Shown: positions 1 to 9,829 of the stretch, in pieces | How positions within the stretch are numbered: position 1 is the first letter of the stretch | Layout: each line of letters opens with the position of its first letter | Source of the DNA: Acidimicrobiia bacterium | GTDB lineage: Bacteria > Actinomycetota > Acidimicrobiia > Acidimicrobiales > Bin134 | Length of the DNA stretch: 48,471 bases | NCBI GenBank assembly: GCA_022827405.1 | Contig: JAJDTA010000145.1 | Location: forward strand, 1 to 48,471 | Reading direction: 5' to 3' | Notes under the pieces: generated by a model | What the model saw: the letters and a program-made list of their open reading frames with translations, nothing else | Database searches by the model: none | What the model was told of the DNA's origin: nothing | Made by a program: the position numbers and the translations under genes

Positions 1-198
1 CGAATGGAGCCAGGAGATACCCGGCTCCAGGTCTGGACAGATTGACGGCAGCCCCGAAGCTACCCGCCGCCACCAGCCACGTCAACTATCGTATATAATT
101 CCCCAAGGAATAGTCCCCGGGCCACCCTTCGATAGCTGCCAAACGGCAGTAATTCATTAGTATCTACCCGGCAACTCTGAAAGGAAGAGGGAAGAGCC

Positions 199-1512
199 GT
201 GAGCGATAAATGGGGTTTTGAAACCAAGCAGATCCATGCCGGGCAAGAGCCCGATCCGGCCACCGGATCGCGGGCCGTGCCCATTTACCAGACCACCTCC
301 TATGTGTTTCGCGACACCGAGCACGCCGCCGCGCTGTTCGGGCTGGCCGAGGTGGGCAACATCTACACCCGCATCATGAATCCCACCCAGATGGTGCTGG
401 AGGCCCGCCTGTCTGCTCTGGAGGGCGGCACCGAGACCGCCATCGGGATTCCTGGGGCGCTGGCCATGGCGTCAGGACAGGCGGCCGAGACGCTGGCCAT
501 CTTGAACCTGGCCGAGTCGGGCGACCACGTGGTGTCCTCCGCGTCGCTGTACGGCGGTACTTACAACCTTCTGCACTACACCCTGCCCAAGATGGGCATC
601 GAGGTGTCGTTCATCGAGGATCCCGACGACTTGGGCGCCTGGAAGAACGCCATTCAGGAGAACACCAAGGTGCTCTACGCCGAGACCATCGGCAACCCCA
701 AGAACGACTGCCTCGACATCGAGGGTGTCGCCGCAGTGGGCCACGCCGAGGGCATCCCGCTGATGGTGGACAACACGGTGCCGTCTCCCTACCTGATCCG
801 GCCCCTGGAATTCGGGGCCGACATCGTGGTCCACTCCATGACCAAGTTCATCGGAGGGCACGGCAACTCCATCGGTGGGGTCATCATCGACGGCGGCACG
901 TTCGACTACGGGGCCAGCGGCCGCTTCCCCAACTTCACCGAGCCCGACCCCAGCTACCACGGCCTGGCCTTCTGGCCGGCTTTGGGCCACGGCTCTTTCA
1001 TCATCAAGGCCCGGGTGCAGCTGCTGCGGGATATCGGCGCGGCCATCTCCCCGCAAAACGCCTTCTACTTCCTCCAGGGACTAGAGACGCTCAGCCTCCG
1101 CATGGAGCGGCATTGCTCCAACGCCAAGGTCGTGTCTGATTACCTCGAAGGCCACGACCAGGTTGAGTCGGTGCAGTTCGGCGGACTCTCGTCCAGCCCG
1201 TGGCACGAGCGAATGAACCACTACACCGGCGGCAAGGGCTACGGCTCGGTGCCCGCCTTCCACATCAAGGGCGGACGCGACGCTGGCGAGAAGTTCGTGA
1301 ACGCGCTCACCCTGCACAGCCATGTGGCCAACATCGGCGACGTGCGCAGCCTGGTCATCCACCCGGCCTCCACCACCCACTCCCAGCTCACCGAAGAAGA
1401 GCAGGTGAGCACGGGCGTGTACCCCGGATTGGTCCGGCTGTCAGTCGGCTTGGAGTCGGTGGACGACATCATCGCCGACTTGGAGCAAGGCTTCGCGGCT
1501 GCCCGGGCCTAA
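199..1512 (+). CDS. metY: O-acetylhomoserine aminocarboxypropyltransferase / sulfhydrylase (PLP-dependent Cys/Met metabolism enzyme)
   Basis: 437 aa; GFETKQIHAGQEPDPATGSRAVPIYQTTSYVF N-terminus and HSMTKFIGGHG PLP-lysine motif; GTG start preceded by GGAAGAGGGAAGAG. Confidence 0.93.
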   Translation: MSDKWGFETKQIHAGQEPDPATGSRAVPIYQTTSYVFRDTEHAAALFGLAEVGNIYTRIMNPTQMVLEARLSALEGGTETAIGIPGALAMASGQAAETLAILNLAESGDHVVSSASLYGGTYNLLHYTLPKMGIEVSFIEDPDDLGAWKNAIQENTKVLYAETIGNPKNDCLDIEGVAAVGHAEGIPLMVDNTVPSPYLIRPLEFGADIVVHSMTKFIGGHGNSIGGVIIDGGTFDYGASGRFPNFTEPDPSYHGLAFWPALGHGSFIIKARVQLLRDIGAAISPQNAFYFLQGLETLSLRMERHCSNAKVVSDYLEGHDQVESVQFGGLSSSPWHERMNHYTGGKGYGSVPAFHIKGGRDAGEKFVNALTLHSHVANIGDVRSLVIHPASTTHSQLTEEEQVSTGVYPGLVRLSVGLESVDDIIADLEQGFAAARA

Positions 1513-1555
1513 GCCTGCCATCCGCACAGCAGCAGCTACGTGCGACCATAGGGGC

Positions 1556-3148
1556 GTGGGGTTCGCCCGCTTTCTCAAGTTCGCCTTCGCGCCATTGGCG
1601 CTGACGGTAGCGCTGTCCCTGGCGGTCGCGGCCTGCAAGACCCCCGACCTCGAGGGCCCGGTGGTATCGAGGCCCTCTCTGGCCACGCCCACCCCCACTG
1701 TCGAGGCCGAAACGCCAGAGGCTCCGGGGCCGACCTTTGAGCCCGAGGGTCCTGGTATCAGCGATGAGGCGATCAAGATCGGAGTGATCGCCGACGCCGG
1801 TGCGGGCAACGCGGTAACCGGCAGCAGCGAATCGGCGTGGCTGGCCATGCGGGCCTGGGCCCAGGCCGTGAACAGCACCGGTGGACTCGGCGGTCGGGAC
1901 GTGGAGATCGTCCTCATCGATTCCAATGTGTTCGACCACCGGGCCGCCATCCAGGAGGCCTGCGAGAGCGACATCTTCGCCTTGGTGGGTTCCTACGCGC
2001 TATTCGACGGTGACGGAGTGGATCTTCTGAACGACGAGTCCTGTCGGTTGCCCGACTTTCCCGCGGCCGCGTTGACCCCAGACCGGCGGGAGTCGCCGGT
2101 GACCTTTGTGTCCAACCCCACCTCCAACGTCTTGTGGCCGGCCGGTCCGGCCCGGTTCCTGAGTGAGCGCTACCCGCAGTCTGCGGCGGCATTGGGCACG
2201 GTCACTCTGGATCTGCCGGTGGCCTTCTATCGGGCCCAACGGGATATAGAGGCGGCCATTGAGGCGGGTTTCGGCTTCGCCTTTCAGACCACCGCCGAGG
2301 TAGTCGGCGAAGACTACGACGCGTTGGCTTCAGCCTTGCTGGAAGCAGGGGCGCGGGGGATTTTCTGGCCGGCTGACGGCCAGCGCCTTCTCGAACTGCT
2401 CAAGGCCTGGGAGAGCTTGATGGCCCAGTTGCCGATTTTCTTCTCAGCGCCTGCGGAGGAAGCGGCTGGGGTTTCTGAGGGAGAGACCACTGAGGTCCCT
2501 GTAGAGGAACCCACCTCGGTGCCCGAGGAAGGGTCGGGCCCGGAGACTGAGGAAGTTCCTGCGCAGCCGGGGGAGGATGACACGGTCATCGAGGAGGAGC
2601 CCACCGGTGGGGAGTTCTTCGTACTGTGCTCGACTGACTGCTACTCCCAGAGCTGGGCCGAACAAGCCGGGGAATTGGAATCGAACATCTGGGTGAGCAT
2701 CGGGATGCTCCCCTTTGAAGAGCCGGGCGACAACGTCGAATTGGTGAGATATGTGCTCTTTTTGAGGGAGGAAGTGGACGAGGAGGCCGAAGTCGACTTG
2801 ATCGGCCTATCGAGCTGGGCATCGGCACTGCTGTTCGAGGAAGCGGTCAATCGGGCGATGTTCACCAGCGGCGGAGGGCTGACCCGAGAGCTGGTGATTG
2901 AGGCGGCCGGCACCATCACCGAGTGGGACGGCCGGGGCTTGCACGGCCCGACCAATCCGGCAGAGGGAATACCCTCGCCGTGCTTCCTGCTAATGAGCCC
3001 CACCCCCAGCGGTTGGATCCGCCGCCACCCCGCCACCCAGGGCACCATGGACTGCGATCCCGACAACCTGGTTGAGCTCGTCGACTCGGCCACCCTGGGC
3101 ATCAGCCCCAGCCGCCGCGATCCAGCCGAATCGTCGGGAACGCGCTAG
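1556..3148 (+). CDS. ABC-type branched-chain amino acid-like substrate-binding lipoprotein with acidic low-complexity insertion
   Basis: Lipobox-like LAVAAC; IKIGVIADAGAGNAVTGSSESAW...NSTGGLGGRDVEIVLIDSN typical of type I periplasmic binding fold; E/P/T-rich insert around aa 300-350. Confidence 0.75.
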   Translation: MGFARFLKFAFAPLALTVALSLAVAACKTPDLEGPVVSRPSLATPTPTVEAETPEAPGPTFEPEGPGISDEAIKIGVIADAGAGNAVTGSSESAWLAMRAWAQAVNSTGGLGGRDVEIVLIDSNVFDHRAAIQEACESDIFALVGSYALFDGDGVDLLNDESCRLPDFPAAALTPDRRESPVTFVSNPTSNVLWPAGPARFLSERYPQSAAALGTVTLDLPVAFYRAQRDIEAAIEAGFGFAFQTTAEVVGEDYDALASALLEAGARGIFWPADGQRLLELLKAWESLMAQLPIFFSAPAEEAAGVSEGETTEVPVEEPTSVPEEGSGPETEEVPAQPGEDDTVIEEEPTGGEFFVLCSTDCYSQSWAEQAGELESNIWVSIGMLPFEEPGDNVELVRYVLFLREEVDEEAEVDLIGLSSWASALLFEEAVNRAMFTSGGGLTRELVIEAAGTITEWDGRGLHGPTNPAEGIPSPCFLLMSPTPSGWIRRHPATQGTMDCDPDNLVELVDSATLGISPSRRDPAESSGTR

Positions 3149-5544
3149 AGGCCGGCGGGGCGGGTGCCGACGACGCCCTTGGCCTCCAATTCGGCCAACT
3201 CGTTATCGGTCAGGCCTAGCTCGCCGCCCAGGACCTCGCGATTGTGCTGGCCGAGGGTGGGGGCCGGGGTCTTGGTCCAGGGGTCGGGTGATGACTCGAA
3301 GCGGAACGGGAGGCTGGCGCAGGGGACCTCTCCGCACACCGGGTGGTTGATCGACTCGATGAACGGACGGGCCAGAAGCTGGGGGTGGTCGCCGATTTCG
3401 GCCCCGAGCACCACCACGCTGGCCGGGATCCCAGAGGCGAGCAGCTTTTCCACCGCGTCCGCGTCGGATTGGGGGGCCACCCATTCGGCTATCCCGGCAT
3501 CGATGGCATCGGCCGCGGTCCGGCGCTTGTCGTCGGTGTCGTAGCTGGCCCATTCAGGGCGGTCGAGCAGGCCGCAGAGGGCCTCCCACTGGCGGTCGTT
3601 CGCCACCGCGATAGCCACCCAGCGCTCGAATCCGGCCGCGGGGTACAGGCCCTGGGGAGCGGCCCGCGGCCCTCGGTTGCCCTCCCGGGGGAGTTGTCGG
3701 CCAAGTGCCGAGTACTCCACCAGTTGCTCGGCGGCAGCGTTGAGGGCAGCGGCCACCATGGTCACCTCTACCAGACGTCCCTTGCCGGTGCGGTCTCGCT
3801 CCTCGAGGGCGGTGAGGGTGGCGAACACCGCGTGCATTCCGGCCAGCGGGTCGCACGGTCCTCGGGGAATCTGGGGATCCTCGTCGGGGTAGCCGGTGAT
3901 GTTGGCCATCCCGGTGAGCTGTTCCATGGTCTGGGCGAAGCCGGTGTTGTTGCGCCAGGCGCCGCTGAGGCCGAAGGCGGGCATCCGGGTCATGATCAGC
4001 CTCGGATTGAGGGCCGACAGCCGCTCCCAGGTGAGCCCGAAGCCTTCCATCACCCTGGGGGTGAAGTTCTCGATCACCACGTCGGCTTCGGCGATGAGCT
4101 TCTCGGCCACTGCCACACCCTCGGGGGAGCGGAGGTCGAGGGTGATGTCTCGCTTGTTGGTGTTGGCCCCGTGAAAGACCATGCCCCATTCCCACCACTG
4201 GTCTTGCGACGGTGGTTGGGCGGAGGCGAAGCGCATACCGTCGGCCCTCTGGATGGACTCGATCTTGACCACGTCGGCGCCAAGCAGGGCCAGTGAGTGG
4301 CTCGCGATGGGTCCGGCCCACCAGGCGGTGAAGTCAATCACCCGCACCCCGGCCAGGGGGAGTGCGGCAGGCTCGCCTCGGTTGGACTGGGGGGTGTGGG
4401 CTTCGATCTGGCCGGTGTGCTCACCTGCGGCGGGGACCGGCTCGAAGGGCCTGGTATCGGCGCCGTGCAATTGGTAGGGAACGGCTGGCTGGGTGAAGCC
4501 GCCCGAGGGGTTGGTGGTGAAGGCATCCCTCCCGGAGAACGCCTCCAAAGTAGGCACGGATGCCCCGGTGCCGATAGGGGCTACCGGAATGCGACGAGCT
4601 GAGGCTTCGGCAATCACCTCGGCGGTGGTCCGCTGAGTGGTCCAGGCGTGCATGGCCGCCCGGAATTCGTCCCTCCGTTTCCAGCGGCCGCCGTAGCCGC
4701 ACATCTCCTCGTCTTCCAGCCAATCGGAGCGGCCGATCATCACCAGGAAGTCCAAGAACTGTTGGCGGGCCACCGTGCAGAAGCCCACGTGGCCGTCGGC
4801 GGTTGGTTCGATGGAGGGCAGCTCTACGTTGCGGCCCGGTCGCTGAGGGTTGGTGTCGCCGGTGAACTCGGCGTTGATCCAAGCGTACGTGTTCATGGTC
4901 ATGACCATGGTCTCGAACATGGACACGTCCACATGGTCGCCCTGGCCGCTTCGTCCGGCGGCTCGGGCCGCGGCCAGCGCGCCCACTCCGGCATAGATGG
5001 CTGTGGTCCACTCGCCGATGACGCCTCCGGCCTGCACCGGCGGCCGCTCGGGGTTGCCCCGCTTGCCGATGCCGCCGCATTCAGCCTGCAAGGTGAACTC
5101 GGTGGCGGGACGATGGGCATAGGGCCCGGTGCGCCCCCACGGGGAGATCGACACCAGAACCAGCGCAGGATTGGCTTGGCGGGCCGACTCGATGACTGCG
5201 GGTGGCAGTCCTTGGTCGGTGGAGTCAATGAGGATGTCGGCGCTGGCCAGCAGGTCAGCGATTTCCGGGTCGCTTGGATCGCCAATCACCGAGCGTTTGG
5301 AGGTGTTCAGAAACTGGAACAGCGGGCCGTCCTTGTCGCCCAGCTCAGCACCTGAGGCCGACCACCGGCGCAGAGTGTCGCCGCCGGAAGGCTCGATCTT
5401 GATGACGTCGGCCCCGGCGTCGGCGAGGAGCTTGCCTGCGTAGGAGGCAGATATGCCGCCTCCTATCTCGAAGACCCGGAGGTGCTGGAGGATCATTGAG
5501 AGCTGGAGCCGTCGGCACAAGACATCGCCCGGCAGGTTACTCAT
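3145..5544 (-). CDS. Tandem fused CoA-transferase family III (CaiB/BaiF) protein, two domains
   Basis: Two CaiB-type N-terminal modules (LRVFEIGGGISASYAGKLLADAGADVIKIE and VRVIDFTAWWAGPIASHSLALLGADVVKIE) in one ORF; start placed at MSNLPGDV (5544) or MILQH (5496) rather than the longest ORF start. Confidence 0.88.
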   Translation of the reverse strand: MSNLPGDVLCRRLQLSMILQHLRVFEIGGGISASYAGKLLADAGADVIKIEPSGGDTLRRWSASGAELGDKDGPLFQFLNTSKRSVIGDPSDPEIADLLASADILIDSTDQGLPPAVIESARQANPALVLVSISPWGRTGPYAHRPATEFTLQAECGGIGKRGNPERPPVQAGGVIGEWTTAIYAGVGALAAARAAGRSGQGDHVDVSMFETMVMTMNTYAWINAEFTGDTNPQRPGRNVELPSIEPTADGHVGFCTVARQQFLDFLVMIGRSDWLEDEEMCGYGGRWKRRDEFRAAMHAWTTQRTTAEVIAEASARRIPVAPIGTGASVPTLEAFSGRDAFTTNPSGGFTQPAVPYQLHGADTRPFEPVPAAGEHTGQIEAHTPQSNRGEPAALPLAGVRVIDFTAWWAGPIASHSLALLGADVVKIESIQRADGMRFASAQPPSQDQWWEWGMVFHGANTNKRDITLDLRSPEGVAVAEKLIAEADVVIENFTPRVMEGFGLTWERLSALNPRLIMTRMPAFGLSGAWRNNTGFAQTMEQLTGMANITGYPDEDPQIPRGPCDPLAGMHAVFATLTALEERDRTGKGRLVEVTMVAAALNAAAEQLVEYSALGRQLPREGNRGPRAAPQGLYPAAGFERWVAIAVANDRQWEALCGLLDRPEWASYDTDDKRRTAADAIDAGIAEWVAPQSDADAVEKLLASGIPASVVVLGAEIGDHPQLLARPFIESINHPVCGEVPCASLPFRFESSPDPWTKTPAPTLGQHNREVLGGELGLTDNELAELEAKGVVGTRPAGL

Positions 5545-5670
5545 CAACGACCTGGGGTACCCATGCCAGCGCGTTGGGCGCTGCCAGACCGTCTGCGACC
5601 TAGTATTCGTGGTCGTTGAATTGAACTGCGATTCGGCCCTGAGCCATCTGGGTCGAGGGAAGGAGCCGTA

Positions 5671-6600
5671 ATGGCGACTGTGCCGCTGCACGAGGAGATC
5701 GAGCCGATCAAGGAGATGGTGCCGTTTGCCGTCATCAATGCGGAGAATCTGCCCGAGTTGCGGGCTGGGCGTCTAGGAGAGCTTCCCGAACTAAGCGATG
5801 TAGTCGAGCGCACCGACTATGTGGTGGATGAGACCAATGGGGTGGTGGTGCGGGTGCATCGCTCAGCGGGCGCAGAGGGCGATCTGCCATGCGTGTACTC
5901 GATTCACGGCGGGGGATACATCCTGGGCAGCTACGAGATGGACGACGCCAAGTTCGATCGGTGGTGTCCCGAATACGGGATTGTCGGGGTGTCGGTGGAG
6001 TACCGGTTGTCACCGGAGACGCCCTATCCAGGGCCGCTCGAGGACTGCTACGCCGGTTTGAAGTGGACCTACGACAACGCCGATGAGCTGGGGATCGACC
6101 GAGACAAGATCGGCATTACCGGGGTCAGCGCAGGGGGCGGCTTGTGCGCTGCGCTGGCGTTGCTGGCCCGGGATCGGGCCGAGGTGCCGCTGCAATTCCA
6201 ATTGCTGGACTGCCCGATGATTGATGACCGCCAGATCACCCCGTCAAGCCAACTCGACGAACTGCTGGTCTGGAGCAGGGAGTCGAACGCTTTCGGCTGG
6301 CAGAGCTACCTCGGCGACCTCTACGGATCGGACGATGTGCCCTACACCGCGGCCCCTTCCCGGGCTGAAGACCTATCCGGCCTCCCTGAGGCCTACGTCT
6401 GCATCGGCGGGGCCGACGGCTTCCGCGACGAAGACATCACCTACGCCATGCGCCTGTACGGCGCGGGCGTGCCCACCGAGCTCCACGTCTATCCCGGCGC
6501 CCCCCACGGCGTCGCCCTCTTCTCCCACCTCGAAGTGGCCCAGCGCTACTCCGCCGACCAAGAAGACTGGCTCCGCCGCCAGCTCGAGCGGCTCGGCTGA
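5671..6600 (+). CDS. alpha/beta hydrolase, HSL-type (HGGGY, GVSAGG) esterase, paralogue 1
   Basis: HGGGYILGS, GITGVSAGGG, PGAPHGV motifs; SD GGAAGGAG upstream. Confidence 0.9.
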   Translation: MATVPLHEEIEPIKEMVPFAVINAENLPELRAGRLGELPELSDVVERTDYVVDETNGVVVRVHRSAGAEGDLPCVYSIHGGGYILGSYEMDDAKFDRWCPEYGIVGVSVEYRLSPETPYPGPLEDCYAGLKWTYDNADELGIDRDKIGITGVSAGGGLCAALALLARDRAEVPLQFQLLDCPMIDDRQITPSSQLDELLVWSRESNAFGWQSYLGDLYGSDDVPYTAAPSRAEDLSGLPEAYVCIGGADGFRDEDITYAMRLYGAGVPTELHVYPGAPHGVALFSHLEVAQRYSADQEDWLRRQLERLG

Positions 6601-6626
6601 GGGCTTCTTCGCTTTTCAGCCCCGGA

Positions 6627-7565
6627 ATGGCGGGTACTGCGATGGTCCTACTGGACGAGGAGATCGAACAGCTCAAGCACACCGTGCCGACTCGTGAACT
6701 CAGTGCTGAGCTGCTGCCCGAGATTCGGGCCACTTTGCCGGTCCAGTTCCCCGAGTTGAGCGATGCGGTGGAGCGGTCGGATCATGTGGTGGATGAAGCC
6801 AATGGAGTGGTGGTGCGTGTACACCGCCCGCGGGGGATTGAGAGTGCGGTGCCGTGCGTGTATTCGATTCACGGCGGGGGCTACATCCGGGGCACCTACG
6901 ACATGGACGACGCCAGGTTCGACCACTGGTGTCCGACCTACGGCATCGTTGGGGTGTCGGTTGAGTACCGGCTGGCCCCGGAAACGTCCTACCCCGGTCC
7001 GCTGGAGGACTGCTACGCCGGTTTGACGTGGACATACGACAACGCCGCGGAGCTGGGCATTGACCCCGACAAGATCGGCATCACCGGAGTAAGTGCCGGA
7101 GGCGGCCTGTGCGCCGCACTGGCCTTGCTGGCCCGAGACCGAGGTGAAGTCCCCTTGCAGTTCCAGCTCTTGGACTGCCCCATGCTCGACGACCGCCAGA
7201 TCACTTCGTCCAGCCAACAGGAAGACCTGGTCATCTGGAATAAAGCCTCGAACGCCTTCGGCTGGCAGTGCTATCTAGGCGACCTCTACGGCTCAGAAGA
7301 CGTCCCCTACACCGCAGCCGCCGCCCGAGCCGAGGACCTGTCCGGCCTCCCCGAGGCCTACGTCTGCGTCGGCGGCGCCGACGGCTTCCGCGACGAGAAC
7401 ATCATCTACGCCATGCGTCTCTACGGCGCCGGCGTCCCCACCGAACTCCACGTCTACCCCGGCGCCCCCCACGGAGTAGGCCTCTTCCCCCAAACCGCCA
7501 TCGCCCACCGCTACGCCACCGACCGCGAACACTGGCTCCGGAGACAATTGGAGCGTCTTGGCTGA
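6627..7565 (+). CDS. alpha/beta hydrolase, HSL-type esterase, paralogue 2
   Basis: Same motifs and long shared blocks with 5671-6600. Confidence 0.9.
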   Translation: MAGTAMVLLDEEIEQLKHTVPTRELSAELLPEIRATLPVQFPELSDAVERSDHVVDEANGVVVRVHRPRGIESAVPCVYSIHGGGYIRGTYDMDDARFDHWCPTYGIVGVSVEYRLAPETSYPGPLEDCYAGLTWTYDNAAELGIDPDKIGITGVSAGGGLCAALALLARDRGEVPLQFQLLDCPMLDDRQITSSSQQEDLVIWNKASNAFGWQCYLGDLYGSEDVPYTAAAARAEDLSGLPEAYVCVGGADGFRDENIIYAMRLYGAGVPTELHVYPGAPHGVGLFPQTAIAHRYATDREHWLRRQLERLG

Positions 7566-7590
7566 GGGCGATCCCAGGCTCGAAGCCGGC

Positions 7591-8058
7591 TCAGTTGTCT
7601 TCAACTAGGCGGGCGGGGAAGCCGCCTTTGGAGATGGGGCCCCATTGGTCGATTGTGAGGCGGATGAGGCATTTGCCCTGGTGGGCCATGGCTTGGCGGT
7701 ATTCGTCCCAGTCGGGGTGTTCGCCGGAGATGACTCGGAAGTATTCGACTAGGCCGTCGAGAGCCTCGGGCATGTCGAGGACCTCGGCGGTGCCGTCGAG
7801 CTGCATCCACTCGCCGCCGAACTCGTCCGACATCACCACCATGGAGGCCTCGGGGTTTCGCTTGGCGTTGATCGACTTGGCCCGTTCGGGATAGCTGGAC
7901 ACCACCACCCGGCCGCTGGTGTCGAGGCCTAGCGTCACCAGCGAGCTCTGAGGACGCCCGTCTTGGCGGGTAGTGAGGAGCACGCCTCGGTGGCGGGGGC
8001 GGACGAATTCCTCCATCTCGGCCCTGTCGACATAGCGGTCGGTAGCAATCGAAGCCAT
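7591..8058 (-). CDS. PPOX-class F420-dependent oxidoreductase (pyridoxamine 5'-phosphate oxidase fold)
   Basis: FVRPRHRGVLLTTRQDGRPQSSLVTLGLDTSGRVVVSSYPERAKSINAKRNPEASM. Confidence 0.85.
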   Translation of the reverse strand: MASIATDRYVDRAEMEEFVRPRHRGVLLTTRQDGRPQSSLVTLGLDTSGRVVVSSYPERAKSINAKRNPEASMVVMSDEFGGEWMQLDGTAEVLDMPEALDGLVEYFRVISGEHPDWDEYRQAMAHQGKCLIRLTIDQWGPISKGGFPARLVEDN

Positions 8059-8095
8059 GGGTTGAACCTAGCTGTCTGCTGCCAATGGTCCTGAA

Positions 8096-8980
8096 CTACA
8101 GCGTGCGTCTTACGGGAAGGAGGTTCTGGAAGACGGGGTCGCGTCCTTCGGTTCTCGCCGCGAACACCTCGGCCATGTCGTCGGGGTGGAACATGCCAGC
8201 TTGCCAGGTGGCTATGTAGTTGAGGCCGTCGGCCACGCTGTGGTCGCGGGTGTAGTTGAGCATCTCCTTGGAGCCCCAAATGGCCAGCGGCGAGCGCTGG
8301 GCAATTTCCTGCGCGATGGCGAGTACTCCTTCGATCATGGCCTCTTGATCAGGGTAGACCTGGTTGACCAATCCTGCTGCCTTTGCCTCATCGGCGGTGA
8401 GCCGGCGTCCCGTGTAGGCCAGCTCGCGGGCTAGGCCGTCGGGGATGATCCGGGGCAGCCGTTGCAATGTGCCTAAATCGGCAGTCAGGCCGATGTTGAT
8501 CTCCTGGATGCAGAAGAAGGCATCGGCGGTGCAGTACCGCATGTCGGCGGCGCAGACCATGTCGACCCCTCCGCCGACGCAGCCGCCCTGCACTGCGGCC
8601 AGCACGGGCATACGGGCCTTCTCCAGGCAGCTGAACGACTCCTGGAGGATCAGGGCGAGGTTGCGAGTCTCGGCTCGGACCCGGCCGAATTCCGGTGCCT
8701 CTGCTGACTCCCTATCAGTATCTGAGCCACCCGAGAACAGCGAGTCCGGCTGGGTGAACACCGACAGGTCCATGCCCGCGGTGAAGTGGCGTCCGGTGGA
8801 GGAGACCACCAGCGCCCGGGCCTCCCCGGAGTCGGACAGCTCGTTCACCGCCGCGGGCAGCTCAGACCAGAACTCCGGAATCATCGAGTTCTTGGCCTCG
8901 GGCCGCGAGAGCTGGAGGTGGGCGACGCCACCTTCGAGGGTGATCTCGAAGCAGGTGTAGTTCTGGTTTGAGCCAGCCAT
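8096..8980 (-). CDS. enoyl-CoA hydratase/isomerase family protein
   Basis: crotonase fold motifs (HFTAGMDLSVF; AAVQGGCVGGGVDMVCAADMRYC); SD AAAGGAAG. Confidence 0.9.
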   Translation of the reverse strand: MAGSNQNYTCFEITLEGGVAHLQLSRPEAKNSMIPEFWSELPAAVNELSDSGEARALVVSSTGRHFTAGMDLSVFTQPDSLFSGGSDTDRESAEAPEFGRVRAETRNLALILQESFSCLEKARMPVLAAVQGGCVGGGVDMVCAADMRYCTADAFFCIQEINIGLTADLGTLQRLPRIIPDGLARELAYTGRRLTADEAKAAGLVNQVYPDQEAMIEGVLAIAQEIAQRSPLAIWGSKEMLNYTRDHSVADGLNYIATWQAGMFHPDDMAEVFAARTEGRDPVFQNLLPVRRTL

Positions 8981-9064
8981 ATTGACTTCCTTTCGTGGCC
9001 GATCTGCCCTACAGGGAGCCCCCTGAGATCGGCGTTAGGGGGCGTTGCCGAGCAAACTAGCCGG

Positions 9065-9829
9065 GTGCTCGTAGTAGACACTCATACTCATGTGATTTCT
9101 GACGATCACGAGCGGTATCCGCTTCAGGTGGCGGACTATCCGGGGGTGGAGTGGGTGTATGAGGCACCGGTAACCGCTGAGGAGCTGTTGGCCGAGATGG
9201 CCGCTGCCGGAGTGGACCGGGCGGTCTTGGTGCAGGCCCAGGGGGGCTATGGCACGGATAACTCCTATGTGCTGGACGCTCGGGCGGCATACCCGGACAA
9301 GTTCAGCGCGGTGGTGATCGTCGACGAACCTGTTGAGCTCGACCGGCTGGCCGAAGCTGGGGCGGGCGGGGTGCGGTTTTTCGCCATCGGCGGGGGAGGG
9401 CCGCTACACGATGAGGCCACTTGGGACACCGCGCGGCGACTCGGCCTGCGGGTGAGCGCGGCCACGATGCCCGAGTACCTGCCGGCGTTGGGTGAGGCGC
9501 TGGCCGCCCATCCTGATGTGATCTTGTCGCTTGATCACTGCGGGTTCGCGCCGGAGTCGATCGCCGACTATGCCCACCTGGGGAATCTGTACCTGAAGGT
9601 CACCCCCCATGTGCTGGATGCGGGTGACCCGGCGGCCATGCTGGAGCGGCTGGCCGAGCAGTTCGGCCTGAACCGGCTCATGTGGGGATCGGACTACTCC
9701 CAGACCCACGACCGGCCCTACCAGGAGCTAGCCGATCAGGCCCGAGCGGCCTGCGCGGGGCTGACCCCGAGCGAGCAAGCCCAGTTCCTGGGGGACACCG
9801 CGCTGGCTCTTTGGCCGGAACTGGGCTAG
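9065..9829 (+). CDS. amidohydrolase family protein (COG3618/2159-like TIM barrel)
   Basis: VVDTHTHVIS start; LSLDHCGF; LMWGSDYSQTH. Confidence 0.85.
   Translation: MLVVDTHTHVISDDHERYPLQVADYPGVEWVYEAPVTAEELLAEMAAAGVDRAVLVQAQGGYGTDNSYVLDARAAYPDKFSAVVIVDEPVELDRLAEAGAGGVRFFAIGGGGPLHDEATWDTARRLGLRVSAATMPEYLPALGEALAAHPDVILSLDHCGFAPESIADYAHLGNLYLKVTPHVLDAGDPAAMLERLAEQFGLNRLMWGSDYSQTHDRPYQELADQARAACAGLTPSEQAQFLGDTALALWPELG

Noticed and set aside
1-198. Possible SAM riboswitch in the metY leader, and a GGAGCC/GGCTCC hairpin near position 6-28
   Set aside because: I could not match any SAM riboswitch core by eye, and the hairpin has no U-tract. A covariance-model scan (Infernal with Rfam SAM families) would be decisive.
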